Of a stretch of 64,000 nucleotides of DNA, positions 35,213 to 44,129 are shown one piece after another. The stretch is from Candidatus Arcticimaribacter sp. (lineage in GTDB: Bacteria; Bacteroidota; Bacteroidia; Flavobacteriales; Flavobacteriaceae): positions 3,146 to 67,145 of the forward strand of contig PAOB01000009.1 of the NCBI GenBank assembly GCA_002708445.1, written 5' to 3'. The first letter of the stretch is position 1, and every line of letters starts with the position of its first letter. Under the pieces are notes generated by a model. The model worked only from the letters and a program-made list of their open reading frames with translations. It was not told the origin of the DNA and searched no databases. Position numbers and translations under genes: made by a program.

Positions 35213-35938
35213 ATGAAAAACACACTCATCGTCATACCGACCTTCAATGAGGCGGATAACATAGAAGCGATTATTAATGAATTATTTCTAATAAGTGATA
35301 ATTATCACGCACTTGTAGTGGATGATTCTTCACCTGACGGAACGGGTAAATTGGTGAAAAATCTTTCCAAGCAATATCCAAATCGTCTTTTTTTAGAAAC
35401 CCGACTAAAAAAAGAAGGGCTTGGTCGTGCATATTTACATGCTTTCCGATGGGCAAAATCAAGAGATTACAAATACATTTTTCAAATGGATGCTGATTTT
35501 TCTCACAACCCCAAGGATGTCCCCAAGATGGAACAACTGATTGGTCAAGGGCCAGATGTTGTGATAGGTTCTCGGTATGTTGATGGTATTAATGTAGTAA
35601 ACTGGCCTTTGGGAAGAATTTTACTTTCTCTAGGGGCATCGTATTACGTTAAATTCTTTACTGGACTTCCTGTAAAGGATCCTACAGCTGGTTTTGTGGG
35701 GTACAAATCTGAAGTGTTGGACGCAATTGATTTAGATGAAGTTAAATTTGTAGGATATGCTTTTCAAATAGAATTGAAATACAAAGCATGGATCAAAGGA
35801 TTTACTCTGAAAGAACATTCGATCATATTTTTAAATCGGGTAAAGGGACAATCCAAAATGAATGGGTCAATTATTTGGGAAGCAATTTACGGAGTATTGT
35901 ATCTTCGAATAGAATCATTATTTAAACGTAAAACATGA
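35213..35938 (+). CDS. Polyprenol monophosphomannose synthase (Dpm1-like GT2)
   Basis: Family 2 glycosyltransferase expected to transfer mannose or glucose from a nucleotide sugar to polyprenyl phosphate. 241 residues from the ATG at 35213 (MKNTLIVIPTFNEADNIEAI); the open frame reaches 35129 but the extra 28 residues are hydrophobic filler without support. GT-A motifs VVDDSSPDGTG, QMDADFSHNP (DxD) and GSRYVDG are intact; no C-terminal TM domain, as in soluble Dpm1. Overlaps the dihydroorotase start by four bases. Confidence 0.9.
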   Translation: MKNTLIVIPTFNEADNIEAIINELFLISDNYHALVVDDSSPDGTGKLVKNLSKQYPNRLFLETRLKKEGLGRAYLHAFRWAKSRDYKYIFQMDADFSHNPKDVPKMEQLIGQGPDVVIGSRYVDGINVVNWPLGRILLSLGASYYVKFFTGLPVKDPTAGFVGYKSEVLDAIDLDEVKFVGYAFQIELKYKAWIKGFTLKEHSIIFLNRVKGQSKMNGSIIWEAIYGVLYLRIESLFKRKT

Positions 35939-37269
35939 ATACAGTTTTAATCAGAAATGCAACTGTTGTAAATGAGGGTTTACAGGAGATAAAAGATGTT
36001 TTGATTGTGGGAGAAAAAATCAAAAAAATTGGTGAAAATCTCAACATTAAAGCAAATCAGGTTATTGATGCAACGGGAAAACATTTGATCCCGGGATTGA
36101 TAGACGATCAAGTTCATTTTAGAGAACCCGGTTTAACACACAAAGCAACGATTGAATCTGAATCACGTGCAGCAGTAGCAGGGGGAATTACTTCATTTAT
36201 TGAAATGCCCAACACCACTCCCCAGACCACAAATATTGAAGCACTGGAGAATAAGTTTGATCGCGCCCGAGAAACATCACTTGCAAATTATTCTTTTATG
36301 TTTGGTGGAACCAACGACAATATTGAAGAAATAAAAAAACTTGATAAAACCAAAGTAGCTGGTCTTAAACTCTTCTTGGGATCCTCAACGGGTAATATGT
36401 TGGTTGATGATCAAGCAGTTTTAAAAGAAATCTTTTCTAGTACGGATCTTTTGATTTCGGTTCACTGTGAGGACGAATCAACAGTTAAAGCAAATTTTAC
36501 AAAACATAAAGAACAATATGGAGAGAATATCCCCATTGAATTACATCCAGTGATCAGGAGCCATGAAGCTTGTTATTTGTCTTCCTCAAGAGCAGTTTCT
36601 TTAGCCAAAGAAACTGGAGCACGTCTTCACATATTTCATTTGTCAACTGCAATAGAAACTGAGCTTTTTAGAAATGACCTACCATTAGCCGAGAAAAAAA
36701 TCACATCAGAAGTTTGTGTTCATCATCTCTGGTTTTCAGCCAAAGATTATGAAACACATGGTACCCGAATTAAATGGAATCCAGCAGTTAAAAATCAGAA
36801 AGATCAAGATGCACTATGGGAAGCACTTAATGATGATCGAATTGATGTTTTAGCAACCGATCATGCACCTCATACACTTGAAGAGAAAAATAATAAATAT
36901 GCCTCTGCTCCTTCTGGAGGACCATTGGTTCAACATGCACTCTTGGCATTACTAACCTCCTCAAAAAAAGGGAAAATATCTCTTGAAAAATTAGTTCAAA
37001 AAGCTTGTCATAATCCTGCAATTTTATTTGAAATTGAGAAAAGAGGTTATGTAAAAGAAGGCTATTATGCCGATTTGGTATTAGTAGATTTAAAAAAAAC
37101 AACAACCGTTACTTCAGAATCTTTACTCTACAAATGCAAATGGTCTCCATTTGAAGGGGTAAAATTTCAAGCAAAAATTGACACAACATGGGTAAATGGT
37201 TCATGCGTATTTACAAAAGATTCTATTGTTGAAAACAAAGCGGCGAAACGTTTAACTTTTAACAGATAA
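35935..37269 (+). CDS. pyrC: Dihydroorotase (Bacteroidota-type, class I)
   Basis: Third step of pyrimidine synthesis, 444 residues of the amidohydrolase fold. Present are GLIDDQVHFREPG (residues about 53-65), the carboxylated-Lys region GLKLFLGSSTGNM, two His segments (SVHCEDES and HIFHLSTA) and the late Asp in DVLATDHAPHTLEEK. The usual metal pair HxH near residue 60 reads QxH: the first His is Gln. I recall this variant in other Bacteroidota, so it is probably active, but the metal site differs from the E. coli and B. subtilis enzymes. Confidence 0.9.
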   Translation: MNTVLIRNATVVNEGLQEIKDVLIVGEKIKKIGENLNIKANQVIDATGKHLIPGLIDDQVHFREPGLTHKATIESESRAAVAGGITSFIEMPNTTPQTTNIEALENKFDRARETSLANYSFMFGGTNDNIEEIKKLDKTKVAGLKLFLGSSTGNMLVDDQAVLKEIFSSTDLLISVHCEDESTVKANFTKHKEQYGENIPIELHPVIRSHEACYLSSSRAVSLAKETGARLHIFHLSTAIETELFRNDLPLAEKKITSEVCVHHLWFSAKDYETHGTRIKWNPAVKNQKDQDALWEALNDDRIDVLATDHAPHTLEEKNNKYASAPSGGPLVQHALLALLTSSKKGKISLEKLVQKACHNPAILFEIEKRGYVKEGYYADLVLVDLKKTTTVTSESLLYKCKWSPFEGVKFQAKIDTTWVNGSCVFTKDSIVENKAAKRLTFNR

Positions 37270-37273
37270 GATT

Positions 37274-37633
37274 ATGAAGAATATTTTAGTTCTTTTTGTC
37301 GTAATATTCTTTCTAGCATGCGATGGAAGTACACCAGTAACTGAGCCAGAAAAAAAGATTTCACCCGAAATTATGGAGGATATCTTTTACGATTTAACAG
37401 TAATGAAATCCGTTCAAAACTCTAACGATTTAAATGAGGAATTCAAAAGTTATCTCGGGACACAATACATTTATGAAAAGTATGGTATTGATAGTCTTCA
37501 GTTGATCCAAAATCAAATGTATTATGTCCAAAAACCTAAACTGATGAAAAAGATTTTTCAAAACCTTGAAGCTCGATATTTAAACATTCAGGATAGTTTA
37601 GACACCCTGATTAAAAATGAGTATAAAAATTAA
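37274..37633 (+). CDS. DUF4296 lipoprotein
   Basis: 119 residues; signal peptide with lipobox FFLACDG (Cys at residue 16), so anchored in an envelope membrane. The rest is helical and charged, with DIFYDLTVMKSVQ and YEKYGIDSLQLIQNQMYY, matching the DUF4296 family of Bacteroidota. Five bases after dihydroorotase, the usual neighbour. Function unknown. Confidence 0.85.
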   Translation: MKNILVLFVVIFFLACDGSTPVTEPEKKISPEIMEDIFYDLTVMKSVQNSNDLNEEFKSYLGTQYIYEKYGIDSLQLIQNQMYYVQKPKLMKKIFQNLEARYLNIQDSLDTLIKNEYKN

Positions 37634-38619
37634 AAAGGGTTTCCAACATTTTTAACCAAATACTTATCAATCTCTGAGTATCTGAAGGACGTTTTTTCTT
37701 CTATCCGAGTTCCCATTATTTTTTTTTCGCCACAGAGACTACCAATTAGTGCTTTAGTCATAAATCGTCTTTTACCAAACAATGAGAGGAAGATTTCGAG
37801 AAAATTAAAAAGTTGTAGCCAAGATTTTCTCAAGGCTATTTTTGGAGGTTTTTTCCCTTTTAAAAAAGCAATTCTTTTAAACATTTGTTCGTAGCTCCAA
37901 TTTGCTGCAACAAGAACAAATCTCTCATTTTTTATTTCAGAATTCATTAAATGAACAAGTACATCAACAACATCTTCGACCGTTACATAGCCTGTTGTGC
38001 CTTTTGGAAAAAAACGAAGACGATTATCTATTTGATCGCACAAAAGCTCTAGTGGATTTCCTCTCACACCTGTGCCAAGAATTACACCGGGGTTGATTAT
38101 TACCGCAGGAATTCCTTCTTGAGTTCCCCTCCAGACTTCAAGTTCTGCCCCAAATTTAGAATAAGCATAAGGCGTATGATCAAGTTCTGCATTCCAAGGC
38201 GTTGATTCGTCAATAAAATCCGAGTTAAGATCATTACCAAGGGCAGCAATGGAACTTATGTAAGCTATTTTTTTAAGTTGATGTTTTATGGCAAGATTAA
38301 CCAAAAGGGTAGTTCCTTCTTGATTAACTTCCATTAAAGTTTCTTGTTTGTAGTGAGCAAAAGAAATAAATGCAGCGCAATGATACAAATGCGTAATCCC
38401 TTCAAAAGCCAACTCAAGACTGGGAAGATTACAAATATCTCCTTTACGCCAAATGATTTTGATTTCTTTTTTGGAAAGCATACGATCTTTTATGAAAGAA
38501 ATCGTTGTTTCTTTTTTCGATTCTGAACGATAGAGTGCTACAACATCTTCATCTTGCTCAAGAAGTTTTAAAAGTAAATGAGACCCCACTAATCCAGTTG
38601 CTCCAGTAACTAAAATCAT
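37630..38619 (-). CDS. NAD-dependent epimerase/dehydratase family protein
   Basis: Extended short-chain dehydrogenase, 329 residues. NAD-binding GATGLVGSHLLLKLLEQ (residues 5-21), the catalytic YxxxK is in YAYSKFGAELEVWRG near residues 151-165 with an upstream Ser (AYISSIAAL). Substrate is not apparent; families of this length include 4-dihydromethyltrisporate-like and flavanone reductases. Promoter TACTTTTG lies four bases before the ATG. Overlaps the DUF4296 gene 3' end by four bases. Confidence 0.88.
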   Translation of the reverse strand: MILVTGATGLVGSHLLLKLLEQDEDVVALYRSESKKETTISFIKDRMLSKKEIKIIWRKGDICNLPSLELAFEGITHLYHCAAFISFAHYKQETLMEVNQEGTTLLVNLAIKHQLKKIAYISSIAALGNDLNSDFIDESTPWNAELDHTPYAYSKFGAELEVWRGTQEGIPAVIINPGVILGTGVRGNPLELLCDQIDNRLRFFPKGTTGYVTVEDVVDVLVHLMNSEIKNERFVLVAANWSYEQMFKRIAFLKGKKPPKIALRKSWLQLFNFLEIFLSLFGKRRFMTKALIGSLCGEKKIMGTRIEEKTSFRYSEIDKYLVKNVGNPF

Positions 38620-38623
38620 GATT

Positions 38624-38631
38624 CAAAAGTA
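38624..38631 (-). promoter_or_regulatory. Minus-10 element TACTTTTG of the epimerase gene
   Basis: Perfect TAnnTTTG only four bases before the ATG at 38619: predicts a leaderless transcript. Confidence 0.5.
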
Positions 38632-38672
38632 CTGTTTTTTATTATTGACTTTCTTGTTTCAGCTCAGAAATC

Positions 38673-38680
38673 TATCTTTG
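38673..38680 (+). promoter_or_regulatory. Minus-10 element TATCTTTG of tyrS
   Basis: Perfect consensus with a TTG 16 bases upstream. It implies a leader of about 100 bases before tyrS, long for this genome. Confidence 0.5.
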
Positions 38681-38702
38681 TACAAATTGATGCCTTGCCG
38701 GT

Positions 38703-38774
38703 ATGGATTTGAAAGAATTACTAATTTGTTTTGAAGAGATCATTGAAATCAAAACGCTTAAGATCAATTTGTAA
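38703..38774 (+). CDS. Possible 23-residue leader peptide before tyrS
   Basis: ATG at 38703 opens MDLKELLICFEEIIEIKTLK and ends INL-stop, 14 bases before tyrS, downstream of the predicted promoter. The peptide is amphipathic but contains no Tyr, so simple tyrosine attenuation is not supported. Coding status is a guess from position and a clean open frame; it could equally be the remnant of a longer gene. Confidence 0.25.
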   Translation: MDLKELLICFEEIIEIKTLKINL

Positions 38775-38788
38775 ACTAGAACTATTAA

Positions 38789-40084
38789 ATGAAAAATCTT
38801 TTTGTTGAAGAGTTAAGATGGCGTGGAATGTTACATGACATTATGCCAGAAACTGAAAATCACTTAAATGAAAAAAAGACAACGGGATACATAGGTTTTG
38901 ATCCCACTGCAGACTCACTCCATATTGGTAGTTTAGTGCAAATTATGATTTTAATGCATTTTCAAAAAGCAGGTCATCGACCCATAGCTCTTGTAGGTGG
39001 TGCTACTGGAATGATCGGTGACCCGTCTGGCAAATCAGCAGAACGCAATTTGCTAAACGAACAAACCTTAAATAAAAATATTCAAGGGATTAAAAGTCAA
39101 TTGTCTCGCTTTTTGGACTTTGATCAAAACAGCGAAAACCCAGCACTTCTAGTAAATAACTTTGATTGGATGAAAGGATATTCTTTGATTGACTTTTCAA
39201 GAGACATAGGAAAGCACATCACAGTAAATTACATGATGTCCAAAGACTCAGTCAAAAAACGCTTGGGTTCAGAATCACAAGTGGGAATGTCATTTACAGA
39301 ATTTACATATCAATTGTTACAGGGATACGATTTTTTACACCTTTACAAAAATCTAGATTGTACCCTTCAAATGGGAGGAAGTGATCAGTGGGGAAATATC
39401 ACAACAGGGACCGAGCTTGTACGTCGCAAGGCAAATGGAAAAGCCTACGCAATTACCTGTCCATTGATTACTAAAGCAGATGGGGCTAAATTTGGAAAAA
39501 CAGAAGGAGGTAACATATGGTTGGATAAAGAACGCACTTCCCCATATAAATTTTATCAGTATTGGTTGAATGCTTCTGATGAAGACGCAGCAAATTACAT
39601 AAAGATATTTACTTTCTTAAGCCGAGAAGAGATTGACTCTTTGATAGAGCAGCACAAGCAAGCACCGCATTTGAGAGTTTTACAAAACAAAATTGCAAAT
39701 GAAATTACTTTTTTAGTGCACTCCAAAGATGATTTAGATAAAGCAAAAAAAGCTTCTCAAATTTTGTTTGGAAAATCAACTTCAGAGGAGCTTAAAAGTT
39801 TAGATATGGCAACCTTTTTAGATGTGTTTGAAGGAGTTCCACAGGGAGAAATAAGCAGGTCAAAACTAGAATCTGGAATTGATATTATTGCTGCCTTGGC
39901 GGGCGAATCTTCGTTCTTAAAATCCAATGGGGAAGCACGTCGTGCATTGAAAGAAAACTCGATTTCGATTAATAAAATTAAAGTAAACGACGAATATTCC
40001 ATAACCAACAAAGATTTGATTAATGATCGATATGTTTTGCTTCAACGTGGAAAGAAAACTTATTTTATCCTCAAGTTCGTTTAA
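38789..40084 (+). CDS. tyrS: Tyrosyl-tRNA synthetase
   Basis: Class Ic aminoacyl-tRNA synthetase, 431 residues. HIGH motif as [15 protein letters not shown] (about 37-51), tyrosine pocket [25 protein letters not shown], and the KMSKS equivalent as [14 protein letters not shown]-terminal S4 domain (about 365-431). Convergent overlap of four bases with the LuxE-like gene. Confidence 0.97.
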   Translation: MKNLFVEELRWRGMLHDIMPETENHLNEKKTTGYIGFDPTADSLHIGSLVQIMILMHFQKAGHRPIALVGGATGMIGDPSGKSAERNLLNEQTLNKNIQGIKSQLSRFLDFDQNSENPALLVNNFDWMKGYSLIDFSRDIGKHITVNYMMSKDSVKKRLGSESQVGMSFTEFTYQLLQGYDFLHLYKNLDCTLQMGGSDQWGNITTGTELVRRKANGKAYAITCPLITKADGAKFGKTEGGNIWLDKERTSPYKFYQYWLNASDEDAANYIKIFTFLSREEIDSLIEQHKQAPHLRVLQNKIANEITFLVHSKDDLDKAKKASQILFGKSTSEELKSLDMATFLDVFEGVPQGEISRSKLESGIDIIAALAGESSFLKSNGEARRALKENSISINKIKVNDEYSITNKDLINDRYVLLQRGKKTYFILKFV

Positions 40085-41064
40085 TAAACCAATAAATTAC
40101 ACCCTCGGATATCAGAGTAATCTGCTCTCCCCAGAATTTCAAATTGATTTTCAACATGGATTTTTCCGATGTCCTGAGTAGCAATAAAGGCACATGAAAA
40201 TTGATTGGCAAGATCAATTACATTGACATTACCCATTCCACCATTCTCTACTGACTTGAAAGGGTCTGTTACTTCGCGTAAAGAAACACGCATCCATGAA
40301 GGACAGCTAAAAATACCATGTCCAATAGAGTAAGCTTGTGAGAGTAATTCTGTCATCCCATATTCGGAGTGAATTTTTTCCACCCCAAAACCTTTGCAAA
40401 GTTGTTGATGTAGATCTTCTCGAATCAATTCTTTGCGTCTTCCTTTCATACCGCCAGTCTCCATAACAAGCGTATGATTTAGATCAAAATTAAATTGCTC
40501 TATCAAATCGAGAAGAGCAAAACTTACGCCAATTAAAATCGTGGGTTGTTGAGCAGCTTCAAGTTTTTCAATCACAGATTTTAGTTTCTCGTAATCATTT
40601 AAATAAAAACCACTATCAGTACCCTGACTTTGTTGAATGAGGCTCTCAGTCATGTAAATCAACGAAGATCCCTCTCGTTCAAGATAGGAGGGCAGTAATG
40701 CTAGAATAGTTACCTCTTTTGGATCTCCGTAAAATGATCGAAATGCAAAATTGAAACTGTTCTCATAATCTTTCAGGCTTTTAATAAAATGTGTTGAAGT
40801 TTGTTTGCCACCAGTTCCACTTGAGCTAAAAGTAATTTCCTCAGTTCCTTTAAAAGATTTTACTTCATGAGTTTTAAAAAACTGAATTGGTAAAAATGGA
40901 ATTTGCTCAATCGAACTGACATCGGCCTTGTTAAAGTTAATTAAATCGCAATATGAGCGATAAACCGAATTGTTTTCATGCTGAAAAAAAAAGGTTTGCA
41001 TGGCAAACATTTCAAAATCTGATTTTGAGTTAATTTCCCAGAAATGTTCGATCGATCGTTTCAT
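40081..41064 (-). CDS. LuxE-like acyl-protein synthetase / acyl transferase
   Basis: 327 residues from the ATG at 41064; a TTG at 41073 overlaps the promoter element and is rejected. ANL-superfamily relative of LuxE, which activates fatty acids as acyl-AMP and holds them as thioesters. The phosphate-binding loop [48 protein letters not shown] and [15 protein letters not shown] (the YGMTE adenylate motif) are all visible. No LuxC or LuxAB partner is near, so luminescence is not implied. Substrate unknown. Confidence 0.82.
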   Translation of the reverse strand: MKRSIEHFWEINSKSDFEMFAMQTFFFQHENNSVYRSYCDLINFNKADVSSIEQIPFLPIQFFKTHEVKSFKGTEEITFSSSGTGGKQTSTHFIKSLKDYENSFNFAFRSFYGDPKEVTILALLPSYLEREGSSLIYMTESLIQQSQGTDSGFYLNDYEKLKSVIEKLEAAQQPTILIGVSFALLDLIEQFNFDLNHTLVMETGGMKGRRKELIREDLHQQLCKGFGVEKIHSEYGMTELLSQAYSIGHGIFSCPSWMRVSLREVTDPFKSVENGGMGNVNVIDLANQFSCAFIATQDIGKIHVENQFEILGRADYSDIRGCNLLVY

Positions 41065-41070
41065 AGAATA

Positions 41071-41078
41071 CAAAGCTA
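41071..41078 (-). promoter_or_regulatory. Minus-10 element TAGCTTTG of the LuxE-like gene
   Basis: Perfect TAnnTTTG six bases before the ATG at 41064; sets the start site. Confidence 0.5.
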
Positions 41079-41159
41079 TTCATTTTTAAAGGTTTTCTAT
41101 GTAATTTTGTTTCATTGTGAAGAAATCATTATTAAGTTAAAAGCGGTTAATTTTATTCT

Positions 41160-41167
41160 TATTTTTG
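41160..41167 (+). promoter_or_regulatory. Minus-10 element TATTTTTG of the two-component operon
   Basis: Perfect consensus 60 bases before the response-regulator ATG; no clear minus-33 box. Confidence 0.4.
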
Positions 41168-41227
41168 AGTAATTATGTTTTGTTTGATTATTGATTTAAA
41201 AATCAACCAATGAAATAGCAAGTCAAT

Positions 41228-41920
41228 ATGGAGAAAGATAAAATTAAAATTTTGTTGGTTGATGATGAGCCAGATATTATTGAAATTCTGAGTTACAACC
41301 TAAAAAAAGAAGGGTATCAAGTCTTTTCAGCTTCTAACGGTGAAGAAGCTTTAGTTCAGGTAGAAAAAGTTAAACCTCATTTAATAATTTTAGATGTCAT
41401 GATGCCTGTAATGGACGGAATTGAAACCTGTGAAATTATTCGGAAAGATAAACGCCATCTAGAAACAATAATCATGTTCTTGTCAGCACGTTCAGAAGAT
41501 TACTCCCATGTTGCAGCTTTTGATGTAGGGGCAGATGATTATGTAAATAAACCAATAAAGCCAAAAGTACTCAACTCAAAAGTAAATGCATTGCTAAGAC
41601 GTTTTCTTAACAGCGAAGCCGCCTCAGAAATTGTCCACGGTGACCTGACCATTAATCTTGATGAATACAAAGTTACCATCAAGGATAAAAAGATATTATT
41701 TCCCAGAAAAGAATTTGAATTACTGAGACTATTGGCATCCCAGCCCGACAAGGTTTTTAAACGAGATGTTATTCTAGAATCTGTTTGGGGTAATAATGTA
41801 GTAGTAGGTGACAGAACTATTGATGTTCATGTACGTAAATTGAGAGAGAAAATGGGTGCAAACTACATTAAAACGATTAAGGGAGTTGGATACAAATTTG
41901 TCATTAACCAGAACAATTGA
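41228..41920 (+). CDS. OmpR/PhoB family response regulator
   Basis: 230 residues: receiver domain (1-125) with acidic pocket VDDEPD at 11-16, phosphoacceptor Asp56 in ILDVMMPVMDG and switch Lys in VNKPIKPK, and a winged-helix output domain (about 135-228, VFKRDVILESVWG, DRTIDVHVRKLREKMG, TIKGVGYKF). Pairs with the kinase that follows and overlaps its start by four bases. The receiver and kinase resemble PhoB/PhoR of Bacteroidota; a phosphate role is inference. Confidence 0.94.
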   Translation: MEKDKIKILLVDDEPDIIEILSYNLKKEGYQVFSASNGEEALVQVEKVKPHLIILDVMMPVMDGIETCEIIRKDKRHLETIIMFLSARSEDYSHVAAFDVGADDYVNKPIKPKVLNSKVNALLRRFLNSEAASEIVHGDLTINLDEYKVTIKDKKILFPRKEFELLRLLASQPDKVFKRDVILESVWGNNVVVGDRTIDVHVRKLREKMGANYIKTIKGVGYKFVINQNN

Positions 41921-42972
41921 TTAAATTATTCTTAAGATTTAGGACTTCATTCTTTATTACCCTATTCATATGTTTGTCCGGGGTTACACTGGTTATTGCC
42001 TTAAATTACTATTTCAAAGACCTTACATATTTTGATTACCCATTGACAGCAATAGTGATAGGTTTTATTCTGTTCTTTTTTTTTTGTGTTTCATTTATTC
42101 AATATCAAATAGAACGATACATTTTATTGAAGGTAAAGGTTCTTTATGATGAATTTTACACCGAAGGATCATCTTTGAGCAAAAATTTATTGAAGAAAGA
42201 TGCACAGTCCTTGACCAGAAGTATTCAGAACTTTGCAAAAGAGAGTAAGCTTGAAATAGAATTACTAAAAGTAAAAGACAACTACAGGAAAGAATTTATT
42301 GGAAACGTAGCACATGAATTAAAAACCCCTTTATTTACAGTAGAAAGTTATATTTTAACCCTTCTAGAGGGTGCTGCCGATGATGAAGACATAAGAATCA
42401 AATACCTTCAAAAAGCTGCTCAAAGCATAGATCGATTGAATCACATCGTTAATGATTTGGATTTAATAACCAAATTCGAGGCTGGAATCACATCAATAGA
42501 AATAGAACGTTTTGATTTAATTGTTTTAATTGATGAAGTTTTGGGTCTTATGGAGATAAGAGCCAAGGAAAGAAAAATTGAATTGGTTTTTGAAAAACCC
42601 TCAGACAGTGATACTCTCTGGGTAAAAGCTGATAGAAAAAGAATTTCTCAAGTAATTACCAATTTAATTGTCAATTCTCTCAAGTATGGCGTAGTAGGTG
42701 GAACTTCAGAGATAGTCATAGGTTTTTTGAATAAACAAAAAATATTGGTGCGGGTAATTGATAATGGAAGCGGAATTGAGGAAAAGCATATCCCAAGACT
42801 TTTTGAACGTTTTTACAGAATAGATAAAGCTAGAAATCGCGATGAAGGAGGTTCAGGGCTTGGGCTCGCTATTGTGAAACATATTATTGAGGCTCATCAA
42901 GAAAAAATTTATGTTCAAAGTACTTTTGGGGTTGGTTCAGAATTTTCTTTTTCGTTGCCCAAAACAAAATAG
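41917..42972 (+). CDS. Sensor histidine kinase (PhoR-like)
   Basis: 351 residues with a TTG start overlapping the regulator stop (TTGA). Two TM helices (about 9-30 and 43-62) with almost no extracytoplasmic loop, so it does not sense through a large periplasmic domain. HisKA with the phosphorylated His133 in GNVAHELKTPL, then HATPase_c with N box (VITNLIVNSLKYG), G1 (DNGSGIEEKHIPRLFERFYR) and G2 (GGSGLGLAIVKHII). No HAMP or PAS domain is apparent. Confidence 0.94.
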   Translation: MIKLFLRFRTSFFITLFICLSGVTLVIALNYYFKDLTYFDYPLTAIVIGFILFFFFCVSFIQYQIERYILLKVKVLYDEFYTEGSSLSKNLLKKDAQSLTRSIQNFAKESKLEIELLKVKDNYRKEFIGNVAHELKTPLFTVESYILTLLEGAADDEDIRIKYLQKAAQSIDRLNHIVNDLDLITKFEAGITSIEIERFDLIVLIDEVLGLMEIRAKERKIELVFEKPSDSDTLWVKADRKRISQVITNLIVNSLKYGVVGGTSEIVIGFLNKQKILVRVIDNGSGIEEKHIPRLFERFYRIDKARNRDEGGSGLGLAIVKHIIEAHQEKIYVQSTFGVGSEFSFSLPKTK

Positions 42973-43028
42973 TTCAAGACAGGAGTTCGCTTAAATTTTA
43001 TTTATTTTTACACCCAAACAAATACATT

Positions 43029-43706
43029 TTGGGGAGCAAAAATAAATTAAAAAGATTCAATCAAAATTTAACATTTTCAAATGTAATTCAGCCAAGTCGA
43101 GAAGAATTGGTTGAGCAAAGATTTCCGTTAAAAGGAAATTGGAACAAAGATTTTTTTAAAAATGAAAACCCTATCGTTCTTGAATTGGGTTGTGGTAAAG
43201 GAGAGTACTCCGTTTATTTAGCTCAAAAGTTCCCTAAAAAAAACTTTATTGGGATTGATTTGAAAGGAGCTCGATTTTGGTCAGGTGCAAAAGAATCTCT
43301 CGAAAAAGGACTTCCAAATGTGGCTTTTATTCGTACGCAAATAGAACTGGTAACAGACTTATTTTCAGCTTGTGAAGTTGATGAGATTTGGATAACGTTT
43401 CCTGATCCACAGATAAAATTTAAACGAACGAAACATCGGCTAACCAATCCCCAGTTTTTAGCCAAATACAAATCTATTCTAAAGCCTAAGGGTTTTGTTC
43501 ATCTCAAAACTGATAACGAATACATGCACGGCTACACCCTTGGCCTTTTGGAAGGGATGGGTATTGTAGTAGATTATTCTCATCATGATTTGTATGCCAA
43601 TCCACATGCTCCCGAAGAAGCAACAGCAATTCAAACGTATTATGAAAGTATTTACTTGGAGCAGAAAAAACCAATTACCTATTTAAAATTCAAATTTCCC
43701 AGATAA
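43029..43706 (+). CDS. trmB: tRNA (guanine(46)-N7)-methyltransferase
   Basis: 225 residues, start TTG at 43029 giving MGSKNKLKRFNQNLTF, the normal N terminus for this group. SAM-binding VLELGCGKGEYSVYLAQKFP near residues 56-75, IGIDLKGARFW, and the TrmB signature ITFPDPQIKFKRTKHRLTNP. The stop codon overlaps the start of the alkyltransferase-like gene by one base. Confidence 0.95.
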   Translation: MGSKNKLKRFNQNLTFSNVIQPSREELVEQRFPLKGNWNKDFFKNENPIVLELGCGKGEYSVYLAQKFPKKNFIGIDLKGARFWSGAKESLEKGLPNVAFIRTQIELVTDLFSACEVDEIWITFPDPQIKFKRTKHRLTNPQFLAKYKSILKPKGFVHLKTDNEYMHGYTLGLLEGMGIVVDYSHHDLYANPHAPEEATAIQTYYESIYLEQKKPITYLKFKFPR

Positions 43707-44044
43707 TGTCCCCAAAAAAGCTTAATTTTTTTGAACGTGTGTACGAAGTAGTTCGAAAAATTCCCTCTGGTCGAGTATCTTCATATGGTTTGATAGCACG
43801 TTATCTGGGATCGCCACAAAGTGCAAGAATGGTAGGTTGGGCAATGAATGCTTCGCACAACATAGATGATGTTCCAGCACATAGGGTAGTAAATAGATTG
43901 GGTCTTTTAACAGGGAAACATCATTTTGATGGAACAAACCTCATGCAGCAATTACTCGAGAATGAAGGCATCGAAATCGAAGACAATCAAATAATTAATT
44001 TTGATCAATTTTTATGGGATCCATCCGATCATTTAACTTATTAA
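43706..44044 (+). CDS. Alkyltransferase-like protein (MGMT-fold, no active Cys)
   Basis: 112 residues of the DNA-binding domain of O6-alkylguanine-DNA alkyltransferase. HTH and recognition motif IPSGRVSSYGLIARYLGSPQ and RMVGWAMNAS are conserved, but the reactive Cys of the PCHRV motif is Ala58 (VPAHRVVNR). Proteins of this type (ATL) bind alkylated guanine and recruit nucleotide excision repair rather than repairing directly. Located right after trmB. Confidence 0.9.
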   Translation: MSPKKLNFFERVYEVVRKIPSGRVSSYGLIARYLGSPQSARMVGWAMNASHNIDDVPAHRVVNRLGLLTGKHHFDGTNLMQQLLENEGIEIEDNQIINFDQFLWDPSDHLTY

Positions 44045-44071
44045 TACTCATAAGGTAGAGAAACGTTCTTA

Positions 44072-44096
44072 TTCTCGATTGAGAACCTTATATTTG
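44072..44096 (+). promoter_or_regulatory. mrp promoter with overlapping inverted repeat
   Basis: TATATTTG at 44089-44096 is a perfect minus-10 element 33 bases before the mrp ATG. Directly upstream, TTCTC-GATT-GAGAA (44072-44085) is a perfect inverted repeat placed between the minus-33 and minus-10 regions, with an outer GTTCT/AGAAC pair around it. The position fits a repressor operator; the protein that would bind it is unknown. Confidence 0.5.
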
Positions 44097-44129
44097 CAGT
44101 TTAGAGTCAATATCTAAAGGGAAACCTAA

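Noticed and set aside
38681-38788. T-box or riboswitch in the tyrS leader
   Set aside because: No T-box sequence, specifier-loop hairpin or terminator can be seen, and T-boxes are essentially a Firmicutes feature.
40081-41064. LuxE-like gene as evidence of bioluminescence
   Set aside because: No luxC, luxA or luxB homolog in the window; LuxE-like enzymes occur in many non-luminous bacteria.
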